From positions 1-32,879 of the forward strand of contig JAAYIU010000132.1 of the NCBI GenBank assembly GCA_012523265.1: 32,879 bases of DNA, read 5' to 3'. A program made the translations under genes and the position numbers. The notes beneath the pieces were generated by a model, which saw only the letters and a program-made list of their open reading frames with translations, was not told the DNA's origin and made no database searches. Positions within the stretch are counted from its first letter, which is position 1. Every line of letters starts with the position of its first letter. Source of the stretch: Bacteroidales bacterium (GTDB taxonomy: Bacteria; Bacteroidota; Bacteroidia; Bacteroidales; 4484-276). Below are positions 18,190 through 26,018 of this stretch, piece by piece.

Positions 18190-18558
18190 ATGAATATGTC
18201 GACGATCTTAATTTTGATAACCATCGGGCTGGCTGCCGGCATCCTGAGCGGATTTATCGGTCTGGGCGGCGCCATTGTGATAATTCCGGCGCTGGTGCTT
18301 TTCCTGGGCATGTCGCAATACATGGCACAGGGCACCAGCCTGGCGGTAATGCTGCCGCCCATTGGCCTGCTGGCGGCATGGAATTACTGGAAAGCCGGTG
18401 AGCTAAATCTGAAGTACGCCATGATCATAGCAACAGCGTTTATCATCGGTGGATACATCGGATCGAAATACGCACTCATGGTCTCTGAAAATATGCTGCG
18501 AAAGATTTTTGCCGCCGCTTTGTTTTTGGTGGCGGTGAATATGTTTTTTAAAAAGTAA
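18190..18558 (+). CDS. Half-size TauE/SafE family membrane protein
   Basis: A 122-residue, four-TM protein equal to one half of a TauE/SafE anion (sulfite/organosulfonate) exporter. The glycine-rich family signature AGILSGFIGLGGAIVIIPALVLFLG and the following AQGTSLAVMLPPI motif are intact, as is the AWNYWKAGELN loop. Full-length members are about 250 residues with an internal repeat, so this form would have to work as a dimer. It starts 18 nt after the propeller-barrel gene and is very likely co-transcribed with it. A functional link is not evident. Confidence 0.85.
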   Translation: MNMSTILILITIGLAAGILSGFIGLGGAIVIIPALVLFLGMSQYMAQGTSLAVMLPPIGLLAAWNYWKAGELNLKYAMIIATAFIIGGYIGSKYALMVSENMLRKIFAAALFLVAVNMFFKK

Positions 18559-18900
18559 ATGGCAGAGTGGCTGTACAACAATCACTTCCCACGCCGTTTA
18601 AAAAAAACCATCTTTTTTCCTTATATTTTCCTTTTCTCCCGAGATTTTCCTATTACAAAAATTACAAATGCCAAAGGCGGCAAATCGTACTTTTGTTTTC
18701 AACAGAAGCATGTTATTTTATTAATAAACAATAGATTGCGATTTATCAACAACCATTCGTTTAAAACTCATCTTGCCCAAAAGGGTCAAATGATTGTATC
18801 TTGCGCCACCTTTTTCGCTCTGCTTAAGACGGAAAAGTGTCGGCTGCAGAAGCTGATTTGTGAAAAGATAAACCTAGAAATTTTAAAGATATAAATCGTC
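18559..18900. other. Long leader region of nrdJ
   Basis: Contains no convincing gene. An open frame starting directly after the TauE stop (111 codons) has no domain-like features and ends just before nrdJ. I see no cobalamin riboswitch (no B12-box-like motif) and no strong terminator. TACTTTTG at 18688-18695 is a good -7 candidate, which would give nrdJ a leader of about 200 nt. Confidence 0.45.
18688..18695 (+). promoter_or_regulatory. Candidate -7 element for nrdJ
   Basis: TACTTTTG matches TAnnTTTG and lies about 205 nt before the nrdJ ATG. A nearer, weaker match (TATCTTGC, around 18797) could serve instead. Confidence 0.35.
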
Positions 18901-21603
18901 ATGGAACAAGACCTTTTTGCACAGATAGAGGAGCTTGAAAGAGAGCAGGAACAGCGAAAGATGGCACAACAATCGGCCATCAGCAAGCCCGCTGTCCCGC
19001 AAAGGGATCAGCCCAAAAACCGCGAGGCTCAGTTTCTGCCACCACAGCCAATCGTTTCGCCGCCACGGCTTTCGCCACAGCCCGACCTTAGGCCCGTTTC
19101 CCGTAAGGAGGCAATGCAGGCTTCGGTGGATTATTTTGGTGGCGACGAGCTGGCAGCCACCGTCTGGCTGTCGAAGTACGCCCTGAAAGACAGCGACGGC
19201 AACATCTACGAACGCACCCCCGACGACATGCACCGCCGCATTGCACGCGAGCTGGCCCGCATCGAACTGAAATACGCCAACCCCGTGGCCGAAGCGGATA
19301 TCTATGCCACGCTCAAAGATTTTAGATACATCGTCCCACAAGGCAGCCCCATGGCCGGTATCGGTAACAACTTCCAGGTGTCGTCGCTGAGCAACTGTTT
19401 TGTGATCGGCAACGGCACCAGAAGCGATTCGTATGGCGGCATCATGAAAATAGACCAGGAGCAGGTGCAGTTGATGAAACGCCGTGGTGGCGTAGGTCAC
19501 GACCTTTCGCATATTCGCCCTGCCGGCAGCCCCGTAAAAAATTCGGCGCTCACCTCCACCGGCATCGTTCCGTTTATGGAGCGCTACAGCAACTCCACCC
19601 GTGAGGTGGCGCAGGATGGCCGCCGCGGCGCGCTGATGCTCACCATCTCGATAAAACACCCCGACAGCGAAGACTTTATCGATGCCAAACTCGAAGCCGG
19701 CAAAGTGACCGGCGCCAACGTTTCGGTGAAGATTGATGACGAATTTATGCAGTGCGTCCGCGACAACAAGCCCTATACACAGCAATTTCCGATAGATGCT
19801 GACCAACCGACTTACAGCAAAACCATCGACGCCCGCAAGCTGTGGAATAAGATCATCCACAACGCCTGGCGCTCGGCCGAGCCGGGCATTTTGTTTTGGG
19901 ACACGGTAATCCGCGAATCGGTGCCCGACAGCTATGCCGATCAGGGTTTTACTACAGTTTCCACCAACCCGTGCGGCGAAATACCGCTTTGCCCCTACGA
20001 TAGCTGCCGGCTGCTGGCCATCAATCTGTATAGCTACGTGGAGCAGCCTTTTACAGAAAATGCAACATTCAACCGCGAACTCTTTGCAAAACACGCCCAT
20101 GTTGCCCAACGCATGATGGACAACATCATCGATCTGGAGGTAGAAAAAGTGGATGGCATCCTCCACAAAATCGATTCAGATCCGGAAGGCGATGAAGTGA
20201 AACGCGTCGAGCGCAAATTGTGGGAGAACATCCGCAAAAAAACGCTGCAGGGACGCCGCACCGGCATCGGCATCACCTCCGAAGGCGATATGCTTGCCGC
20301 TCTCAACCTGCGCTATGGCACGCCCGAAGCAACTTCTTTTTCGACAGACATCCACAAGCTGCTGGCTACCGAAGTTTACCGTTCGAGTGTGGCGCTGGCC
20401 AAAGACCGTGGCGCTTTTGAAGTTTTTGATTTTGAAAAAGAAAAAAACAACCCTTTTATCCAACGCCTGGGCAACGAAGATGCGCAGATAATTGAGGATA
20501 TGAAACAGCATGGCCGCCGCAACATAGCTTTGCTCACCATTGCTCCTACCGGCAGCGTGAGCATCTGCACACAAACTACCTCCGGCATCGAGCCGGTATT
20601 TATGCCTGCCTACAAGCGCCGCCGCAAAGTAAATCCCAACGACGTGGATGCCAGAATCACTTTCGTGGATGATATCGGCGACTCGTGGGAAGAGTACCAG
20701 GTGTTTCATCCCAAGTTTGATGTATGGCTGCGGCAACACGGACACGACCCCAAAGAGGTGCGCACCTACACCGAAACCGAAATAGAAAAACTGGTGAAAA
20801 AATCGCCTTATTACAAAGCTACTTCCAACGACATCGATTGGGTAGAAAAGGTGAAAATGCAGGGCGCGGTTCAAAAATGGGTCGATCACTCCATCAGCGT
20901 CACCGTTAACCTGCCCGCTGATGCTACTGAAGAGCTTGTGAGCAATGTTTACATGACCGCCTGGGAAAGTGGCTGCAAAGGCATGACCATATACCGCGAC
21001 GGCTCGCGCAGCGGCGTTTTGGTTTCCAACAAAAAGAAAGACGAAAACGCTTTTAAAGAAACGCAGGCACCACAGCGTCCGCGCAAACTCAAGGCCGACG
21101 TGATGTGGTTCCACAACGACGAAGAGCGTTGGGTAGCCGTGGTAGGCCTGCTCGACAACCGCCCGTACGAGATTTTTACGGGCAAAGCCAGAGGATTTTT
21201 TGTCCCGGAATGGGTCACCAAAGGATGGGTGATAAAAAACAAAGAAAACAACCAGTCGCGCTACGATTTCCAATTCCTCGACAGCGACGGTTATAAAATT
21301 ACCATGGAAGGCCTTTCGCGCCAGTTCAACAAGGAATACTGGAACTACGCCAAACTCATCTCGGGCATCCTGCGCCACGGCATGCCGTTGCCTTATGTGG
21401 TGGACATCGTCGAAAAACTCGTGCTCGACAACGACGCCATCAACTCCTGGAAAAAAGGCATCGTGCGCTCACTCAAGAAATACATCCCCGACGGCACCGC
21501 TGTGAAAAAAGAAGCCTGCCCCGACTGCGGAATGGAAGGAACCCTCGAATACAAAGAGGGCTGCAAAACCTGCAACAGTTGCAACTGGACAGCCTGCTCT
21601 TAA
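18901..21603 (+). CDS. nrdJ: Adenosylcobalamin-dependent (class II) ribonucleotide reductase
   Basis: Reduces ribonucleoside diphosphates to deoxyribonucleotides using a B12-derived thiyl radical, without an oxygen-sensitive glycyl radical or a diiron subunit. The 900-residue chain has a glutamine-rich N-terminal extension, then the ten-stranded barrel. SNCFVIGN carries a redox Cys (C166). NPCGEIPLCPYDSC (356-369) carries the radical Cys and catalytic Glu as well as the partner Cys. PTGSVSICTQTTSGIEP is the loop near the substrate phosphate. A TSCPD-like domain follows (ILRHGMPLPYVV). The C-terminal tail is a zinc-ribbon (CPDCGMEG ... CKTCNSCNWTACS), likely the reducing arm. Single-gene transcript with its own terminator. 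Confidence 0.96.
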   Translation: MEQDLFAQIEELEREQEQRKMAQQSAISKPAVPQRDQPKNREAQFLPPQPIVSPPRLSPQPDLRPVSRKEAMQASVDYFGGDELAATVWLSKYALKDSDGNIYERTPDDMHRRIARELARIELKYANPVAEADIYATLKDFRYIVPQGSPMAGIGNNFQVSSLSNCFVIGNGTRSDSYGGIMKIDQEQVQLMKRRGGVGHDLSHIRPAGSPVKNSALTSTGIVPFMERYSNSTREVAQDGRRGALMLTISIKHPDSEDFIDAKLEAGKVTGANVSVKIDDEFMQCVRDNKPYTQQFPIDADQPTYSKTIDARKLWNKIIHNAWRSAEPGILFWDTVIRESVPDSYADQGFTTVSTNPCGEIPLCPYDSCRLLAINLYSYVEQPFTENATFNRELFAKHAHVAQRMMDNIIDLEVEKVDGILHKIDSDPEGDEVKRVERKLWENIRKKTLQGRRTGIGITSEGDMLAALNLRYGTPEATSFSTDIHKLLATEVYRSSVALAKDRGAFEVFDFEKEKNNPFIQRLGNEDAQIIEDMKQHGRRNIALLTIAPTGSVSICTQTTSGIEPVFMPAYKRRRKVNPNDVDARITFVDDIGDSWEEYQVFHPKFDVWLRQHGHDPKEVRTYTETEIEKLVKKSPYYKATSNDIDWVEKVKMQGAVQKWVDHSISVTVNLPADATEELVSNVYMTAWESGCKGMTIYRDGSRSGVLVSNKKKDENAFKETQAPQRPRKLKADVMWFHNDEERWVAVVGLLDNRPYEIFTGKARGFFVPEWVTKGWVIKNKENNQSRYDFQFLDSDGYKITMEGLSRQFNKEYWNYAKLISGILRHGMPLPYVVDIVEKLVLDNDAINSWKKGIVRSLKKYIPDGTAVKKEACPDCGMEGTLEYKEGCKTCNSCNWTACS

Positions 21604-21642
21604 GCATCCTTAGTTTTTTTTGGATAACGTTTTTTTTAAAAC

Positions 21643-21709
21643 AATCCTCTGATCAGACCCGCTTCAACTAACATACTCCCCACCCCCGCTGCGTCGGGGG
21701 TTTTTTATT
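21643..21709. repeat. Direct repeat copy 1, carrying the nrdJ terminator
   Basis: Starts with AATCCTC and contains TTCAACTAACATACTCCCC followed by the terminator hairpin. It is matched by a diverged copy at 21981-22049; together they bracket the hairpin cluster. Confidence 0.6.
21683..21706 (+). terminator. Rho-independent terminator of nrdJ
   Basis: The stem CCCCCG / CGGGGG with a 6-nt loop is followed by six T, 80 nt after the nrdJ stop. Confidence 0.88.
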
Positions 21710-21767
21710 ATTCAAAATGGCTCTGCTATTATTTATTGTACGTAGCTCCTTCGCGACATGGCAATAA

Positions 21768-21935
21768 CCCTGTCCTTCAGGGCGGGGTCAGATAGCAGCC
21801 GGTCGGAAACCGGCGGGCTTTAGCCCGCTATTTTACATCAATATCTTTCCATGACCCTATCATAACGTGTCCTATTAGGGCTAAAGCCCACTGAAATATT
21901 TGCCTATTAACCCCGGCCTAAAGGCCGGGGTTAAT
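21768..21935. repeat. Cluster of REP-like palindromes
   Basis: Five hairpins lie in 168 bp. They are CCCTG/CAGGG (21768-21782), GCCGGT/ACCGGC (21798-21814), GCGGGCT/AGCCCGC (21813-21828, exclusive with the previous one), GGGCT/AGCCC (21878-21889), and a perfect 13-bp stem ATTAACCCCGGCC with loop TAAA (21906-21935). GGGCTTTAGCCC at 21815 and its exact reverse complement at 21878 face each other, as in paired REP units (BIME-like). No gene lies within. Confidence 0.8.
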
Positions 21936-21980
21936 GATCAAATGGCCGTAAATTTTCATATCAGAACCATTGTTTTTCAA

Positions 21981-22049
21981 AATCCTCGCTTTCGTTCCAG
22001 TTTCAACTATCATACTCCCCAGCCCCGCTACATCGCGTTTTGTTTTATA
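21981..22049. repeat. Direct repeat copy 2 with a broken terminator
   Basis: Matches 21643-21709 (AATCCTC, TTCAACTATCATACTCCCC, CCCCGCT), but the second stem arm reads CGCG, so the hairpin no longer forms. It lies beyond the hairpin cluster, just before the exbD terminator. Confidence 0.6.
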
Positions 22050-22071
22050 AAATTGTAAGATGTTAAACAAC

Positions 22072-22105
22072 AAAAAAAGAGCGCCTGGTGAAGCGCTCTT
22101 TTTTT
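22072..22105. terminator. Bidirectional terminator after the exbBD operon
   Basis: The stem AGAGCGC / GCGCTCT with an 8-nt loop is extended by A and T runs on its two sides. It ends the minus-strand exbD transcript 30 nt after the stop and can act on the plus strand too. Confidence 0.9.
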
Positions 22106-22135
22106 AATAAACAAAAACGGTTGCAAAATGAAACT

Positions 22136-22615
22136 TTAATTTATTCTTCCGAAATCAATATTTTTCACTTTACGGGTAGAGTAGTTAATTTTAAAAGCAC
22201 CGGCTTTACGCAATTCCTGCTTTACGTCGGTGACGATACCCATGCGGATATTTTGATCCACTTTGAGAGAGGTGGTGATGTAGCGGCGCTCGGCTTCGTC
22301 GCGTGCCTGGCGCTCGGCGGTAACCCACGAAGGAATATCTTCCACACGTGCAAAGGCATCGTTGAGTTGGATACGTGGTTTGGTACCAAAGTTTGTCTTT
22401 TTGGGTTCGCCAATGTAGATGTAGCTCACCAACGACTTGCGTTCGAGTTTTTCTACTTCGGTGGCCTCGGGAGGAAGCACTTTAACGATAAGCGTTACCT
22501 CACGCATCACCGTAGTTACCATAAAGAAGAACAACAACATGAAGATGATGTCGGGAAGCGAGGAGGTGTTGATGGTTTGTACACCCTTTTTCTTCGAGCT
22601 TTTAAATCTTGCCAT
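22136..22615 (-). CDS. exbD: ExbD/TolR family biopolymer transport protein (distal copy)
   Basis: A 159-residue single-TM protein, the channel-gating partner of ExbB/TolQ. The short basic cytoplasmic start MARFKSSKKKG is followed by one TM helix (SLPDIIFMLLFFFMVTTVM) with the proton-carrying Asp at residue 22, then a periplasmic domain. It is the last gene of the operon, starting 1 nt after the stop of the other exbD. The two ExbD copies differ strongly outside the helix, which suggests a mixed rather than redundant complex. TonB is not encoded in the window. Confidence 0.9.
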   Translation of the reverse strand: MARFKSSKKKGVQTINTSSLPDIIFMLLFFFMVTTVMREVTLIVKVLPPEATEVEKLERKSLVSYIYIGEPKKTNFGTKPRIQLNDAFARVEDIPSWVTAERQARDEAERRYITTSLKVDQNIRMGIVTDVKQELRKAGAFKINYSTRKVKNIDFGRIN

Positions 22616-22616
22616 A

Positions 22617-23192
22617 TTAATTCTCTCCTATATCTTCTGGTTCAGCTTCTGAAATCGGCACAGGGATGGCTTTTTGGATGGCTTTGATCTGATCTTCGGA
22701 GATGAGTTGACCGTATTTACGGCCAAATTTCTCCATGGCCAGCTCATCGCGAAGCTCGTTGATGGCTGCTGCCAGCTCATTCTGTACCGCTATATACATT
22801 TTGTAGGAGGTGCCCCGGTCGTTTTTGAGCGAGATCACCCCTTTCGAAACCCGCACATTGCCAAGCGGCGGAATGTTGCGGAGTGTCATTTCCGGCAGAT
22901 CCTCACGGTTCTGCGGGTTCGACATAAAGGTTTTGGTACGCTGGCGCAGTTCGCTGATGTTGATGGGTTCGCCATCCACGGCCAATCTGTCGCGGCTGTT
23001 TACCAAAACGGTAAAAATGTTACGTTGTCTGATGTCCGGAGGCTTAACGGATGGGTCGAGCGGCGGAGGTAGCTTTCGGCTGATACCGGTATCCACGTCC
23101 ATGGTGGTAGTCACCAGGAAGAATATCAGCAGCAGGAAAGCGATGTCGGCCATCGATCCGGCGTTAATCTCTTGTGTTGCGCGTCGTGCCAT
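22617..23192 (-). CDS. exbD: ExbD/TolR family biopolymer transport protein (proximal copy)
   Basis: A 191-residue ExbD with TM helix SMADIAFLLLIFFLVTTTM and the conserved Asp at residue 16. The periplasmic domain is longer than in the distal copy, with FTVLVNSRDRLAVDGEPI (the usual substrate-like strand) and a C-terminal acidic tail. The proton motive force drives ExbB/ExbD to energise TonB-dependent uptake at the outer membrane. It lies 15 nt downstream of the 4-TM gene and 1 nt upstream of the second exbD. Confidence 0.92.
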   Translation of the reverse strand: MARRATQEINAGSMADIAFLLLIFFLVTTTMDVDTGISRKLPPPLDPSVKPPDIRQRNIFTVLVNSRDRLAVDGEPINISELRQRTKTFMSNPQNREDLPEMTLRNIPPLGNVRVSKGVISLKNDRGTSYKMYIAVQNELAAAINELRDELAMEKFGRKYGQLISEDQIKAIQKAIPVPISEAEPEDIGEN

Positions 23193-23207
23193 ATAGCAAA
23201 TTCCTTT

Positions 23208-23630
23208 TTATTTTAATAAGCTGGAGATACCAGCATAAACAATCGATAGTATTGCCAGCCCACCCAGGATGTAAGTCATCCACAGGATGCCGCCAATCAA
23301 CTTGGACACTGCCGGGGTAATGGCAAATTGCTCATACACTTTCCCATCTACATTACCTTGGGCAATGCCATAGTAGGCAATGGCAAACAACACCGCGAAG
23401 CCCACCAGCGCTATGATAGCTGTAAGACCTTTCTTTGGATTGGAGATAAAATTAATAATGGGGAAGATGAGCGTAATGGCAATGGTGAAGATGAGCAGAA
23501 CGTATGCCCACCATAGGATGGTGTTGGTAAACTCTTCGCCCTGGATGTAGAAGTACACAAACAAGGCGGCAGAAACTACCAACAACGCTGTGAGAAAAAT
23601 TCTCAGTATTGTTGCTGTTTTATCTTTCAT
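23208..23630 (-). CDS. Conserved 4-TM membrane protein of the exbB-exbD operon
   Basis: A 140-residue protein of four hydrophobic helices (IFLTALLVVSAALFVYFYI, WWAYVLLIFTIAITLIFPIINFI, LTAIIALVGFAVLFAIAYYGIA, LIGGILWMTYILGGLAILSIVYAGI) with no enzymatic motif. The FISNPKKG loop between helices 2 and 3 is notable. It sits between exbB (15 nt) and exbD (15 nt), and proteins of this kind occupy this place in other Bacteroidota. An accessory subunit of the proton channel is the natural inference; there is no direct functional evidence. Confidence 0.85.
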   Translation of the reverse strand: MKDKTATILRIFLTALLVVSAALFVYFYIQGEEFTNTILWWAYVLLIFTIAITLIFPIINFISNPKKGLTAIIALVGFAVLFAIAYYGIAQGNVDGKVYEQFAITPAVSKLIGGILWMTYILGGLAILSIVYAGISSLLK

Positions 23631-23645
23631 GGTTTCGCCTTTCTG

Positions 23646-24479
23646 TTATCGGTTTAAAGCTTTGTGTTTGGTAAGGATGTCGATAAAAGAGATGGTGCTG
23701 TCTTCCATGCTGTTTACCAGTCCGTCGATTTTGGAGATGATGTAGTTGTAGAAAATTTGCAGGATGATAGCAACGATAAGACCAAACACGGTGGTAAGCA
23801 GCGCCACTTTGATACCGCTGGCTACAATGGTTGGCGAGATGTCGCCGGCAGCAGCAATATCGTCAAAGGCCTGGATCATCCCGATAACGGTACCCATAAA
23901 TCCAAGCATAGGTGCCAGGGCGATGAAAAGCGAAATCCAGGAGATGCCGGATTCGAGGCGTCCCATCAGTACGCTGCCGTAGCTTACGATAGACTTTTCG
24001 ACGATGTCGATGCCTTCGGTGTAGCGGTCAAGCCCCTGATAGAAAATACTGGCCACCGGGCCACGGGTATTTTTACAAACTTCTTTGGCTTTTTCTACGC
24101 CGCCGGTTTCCAGTGCCGACTCAACTTTGTTGAGCAGCTTGGTAGTGTTGGTGGTAGAAAGGTTCAGGTAGATGATCCTTTCGATAGACAGCGCCAGACC
24201 AAAGATCAGGGTGAGCAAAACGACACCCATGAAAGCCCAGTTACCTTCGATAAATTTCTCTTTGAGCGCTTGTTGAAAGTCTTTCGCCTCAGCGGGTTCG
24301 GCCGTCAAGGTGGTAGCAGGAGCTGCATCATCATCTTCAGCGTAAGCAGTGTCGGCCTGCATTTCGTCAGTCTGTGCCATTTCATTTTGTGTACCTGTTT
24401 GATCCTGAGCCTGAACAGATGCAACGAAGCCAAACGACAGCATGGCAACGATAGTTAATAAAGTGAATAATTTTTTCAT
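23646..24479 (-). CDS. exbB: MotA/TolQ/ExbB proton channel protein
   Basis: A 277-residue ExbB that begins with a signal-peptide-like segment (KKLFTLLTIVAMLSFGFVASVQAQ) and a Gln/Glu/Thr-rich stretch of about 45 residues. Three TM helices follow (GVVLLTLIFGLALSIERIIYL; ISLFIALAPMLGFMGTVIGMI; VALLTTVFGLIVAIILQIFYNYI). The APMLGFMGTVIGMIQAF signature is intact. With the two ExbD proteins it forms the pmf-driven motor for TonB-dependent transport. The N-terminal extension resembles the exported-N-terminus ExbB forms found in several phyla. First gene of a four-gene operon. Confidence 0.95.
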   Translation of the reverse strand: MKKLFTLLTIVAMLSFGFVASVQAQDQTGTQNEMAQTDEMQADTAYAEDDDAAPATTLTAEPAEAKDFQQALKEKFIEGNWAFMGVVLLTLIFGLALSIERIIYLNLSTTNTTKLLNKVESALETGGVEKAKEVCKNTRGPVASIFYQGLDRYTEGIDIVEKSIVSYGSVLMGRLESGISWISLFIALAPMLGFMGTVIGMIQAFDDIAAAGDISPTIVASGIKVALLTTVFGLIVAIILQIFYNYIISKIDGLVNSMEDSTISFIDILTKHKALNR

Positions 24480-24559
24480 GGTTTACTTCAGTTGATTAGA
24501 AAATAAATTTTGTTTTCTTTTTTAATTAATACTTCCTTTTAATAATTTACACAAAAAAG

Positions 24560-24650
24560 TGGCGGAGAGAGAGGGATTCGAACCCTCGGTACGCTTGTGA
24601 CGTACACACACTTTCCAGGCGTGCGCCTTCGACCACTCGGCCACCTCTCC
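24560..24650 (-). tRNA. tRNA-Ser (anticodon GGA)
   Basis: The minus strand folds into a 91-nt class II tRNA with encoded CCA. The acceptor GGAGAGG pairs with CTCTCC, the D arm carries GGCCGAGTGGTCGAAGGC, and the anticodon arm is CACGCCTGGAAAGTGTG with GGA in the loop. There is a long variable arm (GTACG/CGTAC) and the T arm contains GGTTCGAATCC. It lies 80 nt upstream of exbB on the same strand with no clear terminator between, so partial read-through into the operon is possible. Confidence 0.96.
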
Positions 24651-24691
24651 CGGTCGAATTGCACGCAATTCACCAGTCTTTTTTCGAGCGG

Positions 24692-24722
24692 CTAAAGTAG
24701 AAAAAATTTGGGTACCGCAAAA
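24692..24722 (-). promoter_or_regulatory. Candidate promoter of tRNA-Ser
   Basis: On the minus strand TTTTG (24722-24718) is followed after 18 nt by TACTTTAG (24699-24692). This is close to the Bacteroidota pattern TTTG, about 19 nt, TAnnTTTG. The tRNA starts 41 nt further down. Confidence 0.5.
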
Positions 24723-24812
24723 TAATCATCTTTTTTTTTAAATCTTATCTGTGAAAACGTTGCCCACGGTTTTGGTTAACTCTTTTTTGAAAATGATATT
24801 GTCGTGCTGTTT

Positions 24813-25850
24813 TCAACTGATTGTAATTTCTCCACACAAGCTGTTGATCAGCAACTGTTTGATGTCGTCAAAATTTTTATAATTGCCCAGCAAAAACATC
24901 AATTTGGTAACGGCTGCTTCGGTGGTGATGTCGGCGCCGCCAATCACGCCAATATTTTTCAGAGCGATGCCGGTTTGGTATTTCTCCATCTCCACGGCGC
25001 CGCCCAGGCATTGCGTTACGTTGAGTATCAGCAAGCCATCGGCAATGGCTTCGGCCAGCATTTGCAGAAACCAGGCATCGGTGGGGGCGTTGCCCGAGCC
25101 ATAAGTTTCGAGCACCAGCGCTTTCAAATCTTTTGTTTGCAAAACCGACCTTACAAAATTTTGCGACAGCCCGGGGATGAGTTTTAGCACGCCCACATTT
25201 GTATCCATTTCAGCCCTAAACTTCAATTTTTTGAAATTAGGCTTCCGCAAATCGTTTTTGTGATACCGAATGTAAACGCCCGCTTCGGCAAGGGAGGGAT
25301 AGTTGGGCGAGCGAAAAGCCTCAAAGTTCTCCGCGTTGGATTTGGTGGTGCGGTTTCCGCGCATGAGCTGATTCTCGAAATAGATGGCCACCTCTGCCAC
25401 CAGCGGCATGTCGTCTTCGTAGGCGGCGGCGATTTCGATGGCGGTGATAAAGTTCTCGCGGCCATCGGTGCGAATCATCCCAAGAGGAAGCTGCGAACCG
25501 GTAAGTATCACGGGCTTGTTGAGATTCTCAAGCATGAAGCTGAGCGCCGAAGCTGTGTAGGCCATGGTGTCGGAGCCGTGCAGTACCACAAAACCATCAT
25601 AGCTCTCGTAGTTTTCGCAGATCACCTGCCCAAGCTTTTGCCAGTGGCCGGGATTCATGTTGGATGAATCGATCACCGGGTCGAAGCAATAGTTGTCGAT
25701 GCGGGTGTTGATGAGCCGCAGCGCTGGCATGTGATCGTAGAGATGATAGAAGTTGAAGGGTTTCAGCACCCCGGTTTCCTGATCTTTTATCATGCCGATG
25801 GTGCCGCCGGTGTAGATCACCAACAATGAAGTTTCGCTTTTTTTATCCAT
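24813..25850 (-). CDS. ansA: Type I (cytoplasmic) L-asparaginase
   Basis: Hydrolyses L-asparagine to aspartate and ammonia. The 345-residue chain has no signal peptide, as for type I enzymes. The nucleophile loop is YTGGTIGM (Thr17). The second catalytic loop reads VVLHGSDTMAYTASALSFM, where E. coli AnsA has HGTDTM, so a Ser stands at the second catalytic Thr; the neighbouring Asp is kept. The lysine-bearing helix follows LTGSQLPLG. A C-terminal GNAPTDAWFLQML segment marks the dimer-forming smaller domain. The start is ATG 25850; one codon upstream is TTG. The downstream neighbour on the strand is tRNA-Ser and the upstream neighbour is tatD, 155 nt away across a repeat. Confidence 0.94.
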   Translation of the reverse strand: MDKKSETSLLVIYTGGTIGMIKDQETGVLKPFNFYHLYDHMPALRLINTRIDNYCFDPVIDSSNMNPGHWQKLGQVICENYESYDGFVVLHGSDTMAYTASALSFMLENLNKPVILTGSQLPLGMIRTDGRENFITAIEIAAAYEDDMPLVAEVAIYFENQLMRGNRTTKSNAENFEAFRSPNYPSLAEAGVYIRYHKNDLRKPNFKKLKFRAEMDTNVGVLKLIPGLSQNFVRSVLQTKDLKALVLETYGSGNAPTDAWFLQMLAEAIADGLLILNVTQCLGGAVEMEKYQTGIALKNIGVIGGADITTEAAVTKLMFLLGNYKNFDDIKQLLINSLCGEITIS

Positions 25851-25890
25851 CAATACTTTAGGTTTATTTTAAATTCTGTTTTCCTTTCTA

Positions 25891-26018
25891 ACTTTCCTCC
25901 GCGTCTCCGCGTCTCTGCGGTTTATCCTTTTTTAACTTTCCTCCGCGCCTCTGCGCCTCTGCGGTTTATTCTTTGTTTTCCTCCTCGTCTCTGCGCCTCC
26001 GCGGTTTATTCTTTAGTT
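25891..26018. repeat. Three tandem copies of a ~44-bp GC-rich repeat
   Basis: Copies begin at about 25891, 25935 and 25975. Each has the core CTCYGCGYCTCYGCGGTTTAT followed by YCTTTTT-like sequence (consensus positions written with Y for C/T). The third copy supplies the tatD stop codon (TAA within GGTTTATT at 26001-26010, read on the minus strand). The core itself contains repeated CTCTGCG units. It fills the tatD-ansA gap. Confidence 0.88.

Noticed and set aside
18559-18894. 111-codon gene after the TauE-like gene
   Set aside because: It has no conserved-looking motif, a composition rich in Phe/Lys/Ile typical of A+T-rich noncoding DNA, and it spans the probable nrdJ promoter.
21604-22135. 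CRISPR array
   Set aside because: The palindromes differ from each other and spacing is irregular; there are no identical repeats with uniform spacers and no cas genes.
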